Counted from the first letter of the stretch, positions 8,607 through 17,585 are shown. The stretch is 64,000 bases of DNA from Deltaproteobacteria bacterium (GCA_016931115.1 JAFGFM010000092.1:1-64000), one strand, 5' to 3'. Made by a program: numbers and translations. The notes: a model not told the origin generated them from the letters alone.

Positions 8607-8644
8607 GTAAAGTATTTAAGTTTTACTATTGTAAAGTATTAAAG
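8607..8644. promoter_or_regulatory. Direct repeats and palindrome in the TetR/PhlG divergent region (candidate operator)
   Basis: Two copies of GTAAAGTATTWAAG (8607-8620 and 8631-8644) are spaced 24 bases apart, with a TTTAC-TATT-GTAAA palindrome at the junction. They lie in the AT-rich 220-base gap between divergent tetR-like and phlG-like genes, where a TetR-family protein would be expected to bind. This is inference from position and repetition only. Confidence 0.35.
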
Positions 8645-8717
8645 TCAATCAAAATTAGTTTGATAATAAGTATAATTGAATATAAAGTGCATTTAAAAAA
8701 ATCAGGAAATATGACCA

Positions 8718-9359
8718 ATGATTAACAGGACTAAAAGAAAACTGGGCAAACAACCCAGAGATGTAAGTGAAAAGACAAAGGAGTCTGTTCTTAAGGCCGC
8801 GTTTAAGGTGTTTGCACAGGAAGGTTTTCATAATGCAAAATTAAGGGATATTGCTTCCATAGCAGGAACAACTCACAGCCTTATAAGGCATCATTTCGGT
8901 TCAAAAGAAGATTTATGGAAGGCAGTGGTTGATTACGGGTTGAATATGCAGGAAACCAATATATTGAAAATATTAAAATCCCATGAATCTGCCGATCCTG
9001 TAGAACTTTTCAGGGAATTTTTACAATCATACATATCGACAATAGCCAAAAACCCGGAGTTAACCAAGATCCTTATGCATGATAACAGCCGTTTAAGCCC
9101 CCATCTGGATTATATTATAGAAAGGCAAAAAAAACTTCACTCGATCGTTGAACCTGTTTTTAAAAATGCACAGAAATGCGGGTATTTTAAGGGTTTTGAT
9201 CACGATAGTTTTCTTGTTTATGTGCGTGCATTAGTTGAAACACCCATTGCAACAAGGGATATTACAAACAGGCTGCTTAAAGAGGATATCCTCTCAAAAA
9301 AAGGTATTGCACTCCATGCAGAGCGGGTAATAAAATTTCTTTTTCGTAAAGAAAAATAA
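8718..9359 (+). CDS. TetR/AcrR-family transcriptional regulator
   Basis: 213 residues. The N-terminal helix-turn-helix reads ESVLKAAFKVFAQEGF...LRDIASIAGTTHSLIRHHFGSKEDLW (about residues 22-67), the classic TetR pattern. The ligand-binding helices that follow are not family-specific. It is transcribed away from the PhlG-ferredoxin-flavoprotein operon and converges on the OYE gene, so it probably represses the adjacent operon until an aromatic or diketone ligand binds. Confidence 0.9.
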   Translation: MINRTKRKLGKQPRDVSEKTKESVLKAAFKVFAQEGFHNAKLRDIASIAGTTHSLIRHHFGSKEDLWKAVVDYGLNMQETNILKILKSHESADPVELFREFLQSYISTIAKNPELTKILMHDNSRLSPHLDYIIERQKKLHSIVEPVFKNAQKCGYFKGFDHDSFLVYVRALVETPIATRDITNRLLKEDILSKKGIALHAERVIKFLFRKEK

Positions 9360-9393
9360 ATACAGTTATTTCCTTAGGCATTGCCAGCAAGGA

Positions 9394-11376
9394 TTAAACC
9401 TTCCCTATATTGACAGCTGCATAATAGGCGCTGCTTATTGCCTGGTCAACCTTGCCAGGCTTTATGGCGTCACCTATTACATCTACAGGAATATCTCCAG
9501 CCGCAATTTTTATATCGTCAAAGAGAGATGATTTCATTCCCAGAGCGTATAAAATGGTATCTGCATCAAGACACTTTTCCCCTCTATCAGGTAATAGAAC
9601 TTTTACATAGTTCCTGCCTATCTCCAGACATTTTGTATTTTCCATAACATGGATATCCTCTTTGGCAATTTCCAGTACCAGGGCTTCACGGTACATGCCG
9701 TAGGACTCATCAGCAATACGCGGAAGCATCTCCACGATGGTGATGTCATGTCCGCTCTTTGCCAGATGCAGGCCCTGTTCAGAGCCGATCAGGCCCCCTC
9801 CGATCATAATTACTTTTCTGCCGCAACTTATATTACCTCTATATACCTCCAAAGACTGATGGGCATGCTCTATACCGGGGATTTCAGGTGTTACCGGTTC
9901 TGATCCGGTTGCAATAATGATGTGATCAGGTTTGATCAGGTTAATTAAATTTACATCAGCCTTTTTATTGAGAAGAACTTCAATAGCACGATTTTTAACC
10001 TCCCTGATAAGTACATTCTTAAAATTCATAAGGTCAATCTTGTCCTGTTCCTGGTCGGTAAAGAACAGGAGCCCACCCAGCCTGTCTTCTTTTTCTGCCA
10101 GTACAACCTTGTGACCCCTGTCAGACGCGGTTATAGCCGCCTGCATTCCAGCCGGGCCTCCACCGATAATCAGTACTTTTTTTAACACCTCAGGAGGTTT
10201 CAACTCATATGGATCAAAGGGAAGGTTGGCAAGTGGATTGATTGTGCAGTAGCCGACTATTTTTGCCAGTTCCATGCTGTCAAAGGGCAGATCTTTATAC
10301 CCCTCTTCCGGGGACCCGGGGAAACATTTAAAACACCTTATGCAGCGCCTTATTATATCCTCTTTCCCTTCCCTGGCCTTATTTGCTATCTCGGGGTCAG
10401 CTAAAGATTGCCTTCCCAGGACCACATAGTCCGCCTTTCCTTCAGCAATTATTTCTTCCATCTGCTCAGGTGAATTGATTCCTCCGACAACACCTACAGG
10501 CAGGTTTGTGTACTTTTTAACTATGGCCGAAAGCTCTGCGTTATAACCGTGTTCAATATACATGGAGGAAAACTGCTTTGTTACAACAGCGTCATAATAG
10601 ATGCCGCTTGATATCTGGACCGAATCAATAATTCCATCCAGCATGGCAACAAACTTTCCGGTTTCGTGAGGGGTAATCCCTCCATAACCGTCAGCAGCAC
10701 TGACACGAAGTTCAAGGAGAAAATCCTGCCCCATTGATTCCCTTATTGCCTTTAAAATCATCATGGGAAACCGAGCCCGGTTTTCAAGGCCCCCGCCGTA
10801 CTCATCACCTCTTTTGTTATATGTTGTTGATAAAAACTGTGTAAAAAGAAACCCGTGTCCTCCATGAATCAAAACACCGTCATAGCCACAGTTTTTAACA
10901 AACTTGGAACAGGTGATAAAATCTCTGGTAATACGTTTCATATCTTCAATGGTCATGGCACGTACCCTGGTGCCATTTGGGCGAATTTCATTGTTTGGGC
11001 CGATTGCCTCCTGGTCAGGTCCAAAGGGGGTTTTCTCAGCTCCTGCATGCATAAGCTCACATATTGCGATCGCACCATGCCTTTTTATACGTTTTGCGTA
11101 TTCACCAACCTTTTCAACCACGCATCCATCGGTTTGTGTAAAATCTACTTCTGGTAGCGGTATCCTTATGGCATCCCTGAAATTTACATCAAGCTCCCCT
11201 ACTGCAACACAGGCGTACCCGCCCCGGGCTGGTGCCTCCAGTTTTCTGAAGGACTTGTCCGCAGCTTCCCGGTTACAGGCAATCAGCGCAAATGCCATGG
11301 GCGCACTTTCGATCCTGTTTTTATATGTAAAACCCCCTACCGTAAGGGGAGAAAAAAGATGATCAAATTTCCCCAT
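9394..11376 (-). CDS. OYE-family FMN/FAD/[4Fe-4S] reductase (2,4-dienoyl-CoA/2-enoate reductase-like)
   Basis: 660 residues. An Old Yellow Enzyme FMN barrel fills about residues 1-340 (NRIESAPMAFA; GFLFTQFLSTTYNKRGDEYGG). A Cys cluster for [4Fe-4S] follows (RRCIRCFKC ... GYC), then an FAD/NAD(P) domain with VLIIGGGPAGMQAA and VIMIGGGLIGSE. This architecture defines 2,4-dienoyl-CoA reductase, 2-enoate reductase and BaiCD-type enzymes, which reduce C=C bonds conjugated to a carbonyl. The preceding gene is PhlG-like, 15 bases away. I infer reduction of an unsaturated ketone intermediate of the island. The cofactor preference (NADH or NADPH) cannot be told. Confidence 0.88.
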   Translation of the reverse strand: MGKFDHLFSPLTVGGFTYKNRIESAPMAFALIACNREAADKSFRKLEAPARGGYACVAVGELDVNFRDAIRIPLPEVDFTQTDGCVVEKVGEYAKRIKRHGAIAICELMHAGAEKTPFGPDQEAIGPNNEIRPNGTRVRAMTIEDMKRITRDFITCSKFVKNCGYDGVLIHGGHGFLFTQFLSTTYNKRGDEYGGGLENRARFPMMILKAIRESMGQDFLLELRVSAADGYGGITPHETGKFVAMLDGIIDSVQISSGIYYDAVVTKQFSSMYIEHGYNAELSAIVKKYTNLPVGVVGGINSPEQMEEIIAEGKADYVVLGRQSLADPEIANKAREGKEDIIRRCIRCFKCFPGSPEEGYKDLPFDSMELAKIVGYCTINPLANLPFDPYELKPPEVLKKVLIIGGGPAGMQAAITASDRGHKVVLAEKEDRLGGLLFFTDQEQDKIDLMNFKNVLIREVKNRAIEVLLNKKADVNLINLIKPDHIIIATGSEPVTPEIPGIEHAHQSLEVYRGNISCGRKVIMIGGGLIGSEQGLHLAKSGHDITIVEMLPRIADESYGMYREALVLEIAKEDIHVMENTKCLEIGRNYVKVLLPDRGEKCLDADTILYALGMKSSLFDDIKIAAGDIPVDVIGDAIKPGKVDQAISSAYYAAVNIGKV

Positions 11377-11391
11377 ATTTTCCTCTGTAAA

Positions 11392-12069
11392 TTATTGAAT
11401 CAATCCTTTCTGTTCTTTAAATATCTGAGGAAGAAAAGATGCGAGGTTCGTGTATTCCATGACATTATGCATGGCCAGTCCTTTGGCAACTATCTCCGGG
11501 AGCCTTGCTGTCTTCGGAAGGCAGTAGTAGGGCTTTTTGTCCAGGATATGATAACCCATCCAGAACCTTGTTCTGAATTCAACACCTTCCGGAATTTCAC
11601 GGACAAAATGCATCATAAAGGCCGGTGACTTCTGATCAGGAATCCCTGGAGGAGGATTGAGCATCATGGCCGAACCGTTTGCGGCAACCAGTGTGCCCAC
11701 ATTGGGTGACCTGAAGCGGCCCATATCAAAACCGACATCCTCCGGTGTCATAAAGCTGATAGCAATCTTTTCCACACTTGGTCCGCCTGTGTCTTCAAGC
11801 ACATAGTGGGTTATGCCCTGGAACTTCTTTTTTGGAGGCGTTTTCGGATCCAGGACAATGGACCTGTGACGATCGCTCATGGAGACACCGAAATGTCCGG
11901 GCGGAAACCATATTTTATAACGAAGATCCTCAAGGCCATGCCAGCCAAACCACCAATCTACCATTTCAACGGTCACGCCGGGCATTTTAAGGAGATTCGC
12001 GACATAGAGGCCTCCCTGTGGAAGGGCACACCATCCGGCTTCTACTTCGTGATATCCCGGATTCAGCAT
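11392..12069 (-). CDS. PhlG-like hydrolase copy 2, main part (5' end in another frame)
   Basis: 225 residues from ATG 12069. It has MPGVTVEMVDWWFGWHGLED, a PhlG-family hallmark, ITHYVLED, and the C-terminal HxxxE metal motif in LAMHNVMEY. The missing N-terminus is encoded just upstream in a different frame (12070-12232), so the full protein would be about 278 residues, close to PhlG. The ATG at 12069 is preceded by GAGAGG and could start translation by itself, giving a shortened protein comparable to copies 1 and 3. Product: probable metal-dependent C-C bond hydrolase. Confidence 0.72.
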   Translation of the reverse strand: MLNPGYHEVEAGWCALPQGGLYVANLLKMPGVTVEMVDWWFGWHGLEDLRYKIWFPPGHFGVSMSDRHRSIVLDPKTPPKKKFQGITHYVLEDTGGPSVEKIAISFMTPEDVGFDMGRFRSPNVGTLVAANGSAMMLNPPPGIPDQKSPAFMMHFVREIPEGVEFRTRFWMGYHILDKKPYYCLPKTARLPEIVAKGLAMHNVMEYTNLASFLPQIFKEQKGLIQ

Positions 12070-12232
12070 ATCGTTGCCTCTCTATGGGCAGGGCCTTTGC
12101 AGGGTCCATTGGCTTTTTCATTTGATCCAGGGCAACGGGTGCGGGGGGTGTTAATTCTTTGAAAAAATATTTTGAATAGGGTTTTGCCTTTTCTTCCGGA
12201 GTCAGTCCGGGATCTCTAACTTGTATTTTCAT
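12070..12232 (-). pseudogene. Frameshifted 5' end of PhlG-like copy 2
   Basis: The ATG at 12232 overlaps the stop of the flavoprotein gene (TAATG) and follows a GAGG site, indicating translational coupling. The first ~53 codons (MKIQVRDPGLTPEEKAKPYS ... ALPIERQ) look like a PhlG-family N-terminus. The frame then runs out of register with the main part by one base near 12070 and continues as unrelated sequence to 11987. A one-base deletion would join both parts. Either an indel or a sequencing error is likely; there is no homopolymer at the junction. Confidence 0.55.
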
Positions 12233-13947
12233 TATTTAACCTCCTGAGGATTGTATTTATAATTTTGGAACGGTATTTTTTCTGTCGAAAGCTTGAGCTT
12301 CCCGTTTTCCATCCTGGCTGTAATCCATTTGCGCCAGTTATTATCATCCTGATCGGGATAATCCTCCCTCACATGCCATCCGCGTGTTTCCTTCCTTTCA
12401 AGTGCGGATTTCATGTATATTTCCGAACAGTATGTCATGTTTCTCAAATCATGACACAACCCGAGCATGTGAAAGTCTCCTTCAGGTGATATTTCATTAT
12501 TTACCAGATCGTAGACATCAGTTATGACATTTAATGACTCTTCCATGCGTTCTCTGTTCTTGCGTATGCTGTAACGGGGAGGAGTTATTACTTCCTGAAG
12601 CATCCTGATTCCATCCCGGGGATTTATTCCGGTTTTACGCTGCATTGGAGAGAATATCGTCTCTTTAAATCCTGCAACCTGATCTTTACTTACTGAAGGT
12701 CTGTCCGCCTCACCTGCATATTCAACAACAGACGCGGCTGCAAGTATCGCAGATACACCAGCCCATGTCAGCCCTGAACCTCTCAGGCGACATGGAGGAG
12801 GGGTAGCCCCGCAGAAACCTGAACCTGATTTGCTTGCATCACCCAGTGCCCACATACCCTTTAATGTGCCTCTCATGCTGTGATCAACACTGATAGCACC
12901 CATCTCTCCTATAAACAATGGCACAACCTCCGGTCTCCATCTCTCATCCGATGTATACCTTGCTTCCTTAGCCATGAGTGTGTTCCAGAACTTGCCGGCC
13001 CATTCACGATTCCACTTGAAAAGAAATCCTCCAGCAGCGATTGGATTTTTTACGAATATTTCTGTCTCTTCAAAAAGAATCGGTCCTCTGCCCTCCATAA
13101 CCTCTTTTTCCATCCCAAGAAAAATATTTATATCAAAATCAGGTTCCCATTCCTTGCAGTATTTAGGGGGTATGTACTCTCCAAGGTCGTTGTAAAGGGC
13201 ATACTGTCCGCCAACGATTGAGGACATATTGCCCCTTAGACCGATATTATAAAAATTGGATATTTCACCATTACGCATCTCTGCACCGGCACGGTATGCT
13301 GCAGCGATTCCATCACCTCTGCCGCTGTACCACATGTTCGTGGCCATCCAGTTGCAGGAGCCGTTTGCGATGATCGTTGCCTTGCCGGTAAAAATCTTAA
13401 AAGAACCATCAGTGATATCAAAGCCTACAGCGCCTGTTACTCTGTTATTATCTGTCAGCAGCTCGACAGTCTGGGTCTTGTCAACCATCCGGACCCCCTT
13501 TTTCTTTGCACGATTCCTGAGTTTAAGCATTATGTCCAGGTCATATGCTGTGAGGGCCCAGAGGGGTATCTCTTCTATACGTGAAAGCTTACCGTTTTCA
13601 TCCCGCATTATCTCAATGTCCCAACCCTCAAAGAGCTTAACGAGTTCGAGTGAGGTTTTGGCATATATCCTGACCATCTCCTGGTCCTCAAGATAATGGC
13701 CAACCTCTTTCACATAGAATTCCAGGAATTTATCTGCATCATCGGTTTCATCAAGCACCCACATGACGCCAGCGCCTTTGTTGGCCTTTGAACCTGAAAA
13801 CCCGGTGGTAGCTTTTTCAACAATCAGGACATCCAGTTTACTGTTCAGCTCTTTTATCCTGTTTGCGAGTATTAAACCTGCAAGCCCTCCGCCCAGGATA
13901 AGAACATCGGCTGAAAAGAGCTCTCCATATTTATTTAAATCAGACAT
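12232..13947 (-). CDS. FAD-dependent oxidoreductase, AprA/fumarate-reductase-like flavoprotein (copy 2)
   Basis: 571 residues and clearly a paralogue of the 5868-7568 protein. It has the FAD motif VLILGGGLAGL (about 15-25), a central ANGSCNWMATNMWYSGRGDG segment matching ANGSC...SAGTGDG of copy 1, and the C-terminal RGWHVREDYPDQDDNNW signature. As in AprBA, its ferredoxin gene lies just upstream (15-base gap), and its stop codon overlaps the start of the PhlG-like gene. Two paralogous pairs in one island suggest two reduction steps or two substrates. Confidence 0.82.
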   Translation of the reverse strand: MSDLNKYGELFSADVLILGGGLAGLILANRIKELNSKLDVLIVEKATTGFSGSKANKGAGVMWVLDETDDADKFLEFYVKEVGHYLEDQEMVRIYAKTSLELVKLFEGWDIEIMRDENGKLSRIEEIPLWALTAYDLDIMLKLRNRAKKKGVRMVDKTQTVELLTDNNRVTGAVGFDITDGSFKIFTGKATIIANGSCNWMATNMWYSGRGDGIAAAYRAGAEMRNGEISNFYNIGLRGNMSSIVGGQYALYNDLGEYIPPKYCKEWEPDFDINIFLGMEKEVMEGRGPILFEETEIFVKNPIAAGGFLFKWNREWAGKFWNTLMAKEARYTSDERWRPEVVPLFIGEMGAISVDHSMRGTLKGMWALGDASKSGSGFCGATPPPCRLRGSGLTWAGVSAILAAASVVEYAGEADRPSVSKDQVAGFKETIFSPMQRKTGINPRDGIRMLQEVITPPRYSIRKNRERMEESLNVITDVYDLVNNEISPEGDFHMLGLCHDLRNMTYCSEIYMKSALERKETRGWHVREDYPDQDDNNWRKWITARMENGKLKLSTEKIPFQNYKYNPQEVK

Positions 13948-13962
13948 TTTATTAGCCTCCTT

Positions 13963-14223
13963 CTACTCTTTTACATATGATCTGGGATAAAAGGACTTCG
14001 GATAAGGCTCAGGAATAGAGACCGGGTTAACCGGTATAACCTGAATAGCCCCTTCAGGGCATGATAACTCACACCAGCTGCATGTGGCGCATTCCTCCGG
14101 GTATCTGGCAACCGGCCTTTTGGCTTCTGCATCCCAGGCAATAACATCCACGTAGCAGGCCCTGTAGCACTTCCTGCATCCTGTGCATTTTTCATAGTCT
14201 ATTATTATTTTGTGTGTGCTCAT
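13963..14223 (-). CDS. AprB-like 2x[4Fe-4S] ferredoxin (copy 2)
   Basis: 86 residues behind AAGGAGTG. The two cluster motifs are CTGCRKCYRAC and CATCSWCELSCP, with the same spacing as copy 1 (7589-7831), and the YPEEC segment is also shared. It is the first gene of the set ferredoxin, flavoprotein, PhlG-like, OYE and presumably delivers electrons to the flavoprotein. Confidence 0.86.
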   Translation of the reverse strand: MSTHKIIIDYEKCTGCRKCYRACYVDVIAWDAEAKRPVARYPEECATCSWCELSCPEGAIQVIPVNPVSIPEPYPKSFYPRSYVKE

Positions 14224-14321
14224 AAGTCACTCCTTAAAAAAAACGATGAAAACTAATTAATAAATTTTCATTAAAATACGATTATTGATTTTTAAATAAT
14301 TCTACAGCTTTTAAAAGCAAC

Positions 14322-14401
14322 TGGATTCCCCGATCAAGTCGGGGAATGACGAATAAACAGACAATACACAGAACCGTCATTCCCGCGCAGGCGGGAATCC
14401 A
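14322..14401. repeat. REP-like double hairpin
   Basis: An 80-base element ends in TGGATTCCC and GGGAATCCA and contains two hairpins: TTCCCCGA-TCAAG-TCGGGGAA and ATTCCCGC-GCAG-GCGGGAAT. The halves are also inverted copies of each other (GGAATGACG / CGTCATTCC). Elements of this type occur in many bacterial genomes between genes. Here it separates the URO-D gene from the second ferredoxin operon and may act as a transcription or mRNA-stability barrier. Confidence 0.75.
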
Positions 14402-14435
14402 TTTTATTTTGTACTCTGATGATTGTGCACATATA

Positions 14436-14804
14436 TTAATATTTCCCGTAATCATGGGCAGTCTCAATCATAGCCATAACATTTTCCATCCTGGCCTGTG
14501 ATGGTATTCCTTCAATAGATCCGTCTACTATCAAACCTCCATTATCTCCAAAGGTGTCTATGAGCCTTTTTACATAATCCCCTGTCTGCGCCTTTGTCCC
14601 TGCTATAAGTATTGAACCCGGAACATTACCCCAGAAGCAGATCCTGTCACCCAGCACCTTTTTAAACATAGCAATATCAACCTGGTCCATATGGGCCAGA
14701 ATTTTACCTTCAGGCAGTTCGGTTAAAAATTCAAGACGACTGGTATATGATCCTTCGAAGAAAGGTAATGGTGTTAATCCTGCATCAATCAGCGCCAGCA
14801 GCAT
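14436..14804 (-). CDS. URO-D-family protein, C-terminal part (frameshifted from upstream ORF)
   Basis: 122 codons from ATG 14804 to 14436, beginning MLLALIDAGLTPLPFFEG and ending HDYGKY. This is the C-terminal third of a uroporphyrinogen-decarboxylase-fold protein and makes no sense alone. The preceding codons in this frame (FYWPGLKT) continue smoothly from the end of the upstream ORF (EQFRNF), so both belong to one gene of about 425 codons split by a -1 frame change near 14825-14831. Confidence 0.65.
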   Translation of the reverse strand: MLLALIDAGLTPLPFFEGSYTSRLEFLTELPEGKILAHMDQVDIAMFKKVLGDRICFWGNVPGSILIAGTKAQTGDYVKRLIDTFGDNGGLIVDGSIEGIPSQARMENVMAMIETAHDYGKY

Positions 14805-14809
14805 TGTCT

Positions 14810-15712
14810 TTAGGCCAGGCCAGTAAAATTTCTAAACTGTTCATTGGACATAAAACCATCCGCACCACGATGCAGCGGAATAAAAACCCTTGTACTTCCA
14901 TTCAATTGTGCCATATACATGGCGTTACCAATGCAGACAGGGGTGAACAGATCGATAGTGGCCTTAAGTTTTTCAGCACGCTTGAACAGATCCAGCATAC
15001 TGCCCCTCATCCCTCTTAAAAAGTCTGACACAAAATCAAATGGACAAATCCCAAGTGCGCCATAGGTCAATGGGTAACCTTTAGCGGCCAGGTCTTGAGC
15101 TAACTTGCCAAGCATTGAGTTAAACCGGTTAGACTCTTCGCCTGCCTGTATAAGTCTTTTCAACATATCCATAACAGGTGGAGCTCCAAGGATAGCCGGA
15201 ACAGAGGTGGCAGTACTGTATCCATAGGCAAAGGAGTGAATAAATGGGGTCATTGATAAGGGATTCAGGGTTTCTGACATATGCGGCAGGATTTTACGCA
15301 ATGTAAAATCCCCCGGATTGGCCAGCAACTCATCAAACTCATTTTCTTTCAGGATCTCAGATTCAACATATTGAAACTGACAATCCTCACCCAGCTCCTG
15401 TCCCGGCCACTTTATGGTTTTTACTCTCATCAGTTCTAAAAGCTGTCCGGATATCCGTGCCTGCGGGCTGGGGGCCATATCAAAATTCAACTTTACAGTA
15501 TTATCCAGCCAGGCCCGTGAAAATTTATCATAGTCAAACATGGCCTCTTTTTCTGTTAAACCGGAGATGCTGGTCATAAAGCTGTCAGCCAGGCTTACAA
15601 CGGGCACCCTGTCAGGTTTTATAAGGGCAATGGCCTGATTGACCCGTTTTTCTCTTGCTGTATATTCATAGCTGTATTTCTGTTTTTTTATTCCCTGATC
15701 TTCACTATTCAT
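14810..15712 (-). CDS. URO-D-family protein (MtaA/CmuA-like fold), N-terminal part
   Basis: 300 residues, ending after HRGADGFMSNEQFRNF with GLA and a stop. The family includes haem uroporphyrinogen decarboxylase and, in anaerobes, many methylcobamide-dependent methyltransferases of the MtaA/CmuA type. The second group fits better here, next to catabolic genes, although no corrinoid protein gene is near. A role in removing methyl groups from methoxy-aromatic substrates is a guess. At 14825-14831 the coding strand reads A-AAT-TTT in frame, a canonical -1 slippery heptamer. Slipping there restores EQFRNFYWPGLK and the full-length protein. Confidence 0.72.
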   Translation of the reverse strand: MNSEDQGIKKQKYSYEYTAREKRVNQAIALIKPDRVPVVSLADSFMTSISGLTEKEAMFDYDKFSRAWLDNTVKLNFDMAPSPQARISGQLLELMRVKTIKWPGQELGEDCQFQYVESEILKENEFDELLANPGDFTLRKILPHMSETLNPLSMTPFIHSFAYGYSTATSVPAILGAPPVMDMLKRLIQAGEESNRFNSMLGKLAQDLAAKGYPLTYGALGICPFDFVSDFLRGMRGSMLDLFKRAEKLKATIDLFTPVCIGNAMYMAQLNGSTRVFIPLHRGADGFMSNEQFRNFTGLA

Positions 15713-15778
15713 TTTAAATCCCTTACATGAGGAACTCTTTACAGTTGATAGTCATTCCTATTGACTGCTTCCGGTGAG

Positions 15779-16711
15779 CTATTCAGGCATACTGGCAGAA
15801 ATGAATCCTTTGTATTTATTTACCCTGGCCTTGAATTCTGCTGTCTTCATCTGCTCCATATTTTTACCTTCGTTCTTTTGTATGTCCTCGGCATGTATCA
15901 TCTTTCCTGAAAGAGTGTCATGGGCATGCTTCAATTGCTCCTCAGGGAACTCAAAGGAGATCTTTCCATCAATGACCTTTATCTCACCAATAATACCGCA
16001 AAGACAGCAAATGGCTTCGGATGCGCTGTCATTTAAAAAAAAGTTCCTGCTGTGACAGTGCGGACATACTCCCGGTTCACCAAGGTAGGCTGCTGAAGAG
16101 ATATCTTTTGCTGCCTTTGCCAGATTAATGCCTATCATATGGACCCTTGCCACCTTCTCATCTTCCATGATAATCCCCTTTGACCATGGGAAGACATCGT
16201 TATTTATAATTTTCCACATAGGGGTCAGTGCCTGCAGACCGTGATCACATTGTATTCTTGTTGTCCAGTCAGAACCTCCTATCCCCATATAGGAAACAAC
16301 TTTATCTTTCAGTATTCTTGTGTCAGGGATTTTGCCTCCCTTTTCCTCGGCTATCTTTGTGGCAATAATATTATTACCTCTGTCCATTCTCGGGCCAAAA
16401 CGGTCTATAAGGGTGTGCATGATACCAGGGGTGCCTTTTACGATTACCGGTGTAGCAAAGACAATACCGTCTGCGTCCAGCATTTTATCCAGAAGCCACT
16501 CAAAATCATCCTTTAATACACAGCGGTTACCTTTACCTGAAAACAGGGATATAACGCAGCTGATGCAGCCTGTGCAGTATTTTAAATCCAGGTTATGCAG
16601 GTTAATAAATTCAATGTCTGCGCCCATCTCCTTTGCCCCCATAAGGGCTTCTTTACACATGGCATCATTATTACCGTTTTTTGATCCGGATGATATTCCG
16701 AGAATTTTCAT
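15779..16711 (-). CDS. Flavodoxin-like NAD(P)H/FMN reductase with C-terminal zinc-ribbon-like extension
   Basis: 310 residues behind AAGGAG. The N-terminus (MKILGISSGSKNGNN) and the YCTGCISC and FATPVIVKGTPG segments define the NADPH-dependent FMN reductase/iron-sulfur-flavoprotein group with a flavodoxin fold. An unusual C-terminal part carries CPHCHSRNF ... CCLCG (about residues 218-240), a likely zinc ribbon or Fe-S site. The protein may supply electrons to the flavoproteins of the island. It sits between the URO-D gene and the barrel-protein gene on the same strand. Confidence 0.75.
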   Translation of the reverse strand: MKILGISSGSKNGNNDAMCKEALMGAKEMGADIEFINLHNLDLKYCTGCISCVISLFSGKGNRCVLKDDFEWLLDKMLDADGIVFATPVIVKGTPGIMHTLIDRFGPRMDRGNNIIATKIAEEKGGKIPDTRILKDKVVSYMGIGGSDWTTRIQCDHGLQALTPMWKIINNDVFPWSKGIIMEDEKVARVHMIGINLAKAAKDISSAAYLGEPGVCPHCHSRNFFLNDSASEAICCLCGIIGEIKVIDGKISFEFPEEQLKHAHDTLSGKMIHAEDIQKNEGKNMEQMKTAEFKARVNKYKGFISASMPE

Positions 16712-16760
16712 TTTTAAAAACTCCTTGTGTAATGTTTTATATATACTATCTCATTGTATA

Positions 16761-17585
16761 TTAGCCCCTGTACTGGGTCATATTATCTATTTCTGCGATG
16801 TCGGTTACAAAAATGCTCGATATTTCAAACCTGGGTCTTAAATACGGGAATTTATCATGCTTTGCCCAGCCGGGCTTTTTTATGTATGCAGCTTTTTCAA
16901 CAGCTGCCCTGTACCATGAACTGGGTCCGTCAAACCACATTTCAACGACTCGATTATAAGGGCAACTGTTTACTTCCTGTTTAATCCTGCTTGTCAGGAG
17001 CCTTGTAACCTCAGGCATTTCCGCGAATACAGGAATCACATCTTTATATAGCCAGCCATCTCCTTCTTCTTTAGAGACACAGTCAGGATACCTGAGCACA
17101 AACTGCCAGCGGTAATTGGGGCCATCTTCAACGGTTCTTTCCTTTCCTTTGAAGTCCTCCTCCCAACAGACAGGAACAAAGGCAAAAATGAACGGGGGCA
17201 AATCATCTTTACCACCTGAAGATCTATGGGTGTCACCGTCCATGTTCTCACTCAAATGCTCATCTGTATCAGGTATCATTCCCTGCCATTTCAGTGTATC
17301 CAATGGCATATATTCTGTGATGGTTTTGACCTTAAGGTCATTCTGAAACGGGCTTATCAGCCAGTAGTGCTCTGTGAGCTGCATCCTGACAGTCCCGAAC
17401 CTTTCACCTTCCGGAGGAGTGGGTAGTGCTGGGTAAAAGGCATATTTTGTTACATATGGCCCAAACTGAGAAATACTGTCTGCTATATGATATCGATGGA
17501 GCCAGTGCTTAAGTTGGTGTCTGTAATCCTCCTTTACCACATCCACGTATATAAGACTTCTCATTGGCTGGAATTCTACTGACAT
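16761..17585 (-). CDS. Putative EthD/ABM-like alpha+beta-barrel protein
   Basis: 274 residues from ATG 17585 behind GGAG; the in-frame TTG at 17597 is less likely. The N-terminal half (LIYVDVVKEDYRHQLKHW ... SQFGPYVTKYAFYPALPTPPEGERFG) has the strand-helix pattern of dimeric ferredoxin-like EthD/Dabb barrels. The second half (YNRVVEMWFDGPSSW) may be a second such domain. Members often assist ring or ketone conversions in catabolic clusters. I do not recognise a precise family. It is encoded between a PhlG-like gene and the flavodoxin-like gene. Confidence 0.5.
   Translation of the reverse strand: MSVEFQPMRSLIYVDVVKEDYRHQLKHWLHRYHIADSISQFGPYVTKYAFYPALPTPPEGERFGTVRMQLTEHYWLISPFQNDLKVKTITEYMPLDTLKWQGMIPDTDEHLSENMDGDTHRSSGGKDDLPPFIFAFVPVCWEEDFKGKERTVEDGPNYRWQFVLRYPDCVSKEEGDGWLYKDVIPVFAEMPEVTRLLTSRIKQEVNSCPYNRVVEMWFDGPSSWYRAAVEKAAYIKKPGWAKHDKFPYLRPRFEISSIFVTDIAEIDNMTQYRG

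Noticed and set aside
14322..14350. Sigma54 promoter before the second ferredoxin operon
   Set aside because: A GG-N10-GC spacing with TTGCT exists, but it falls in the REP element and the -24 box does not match.
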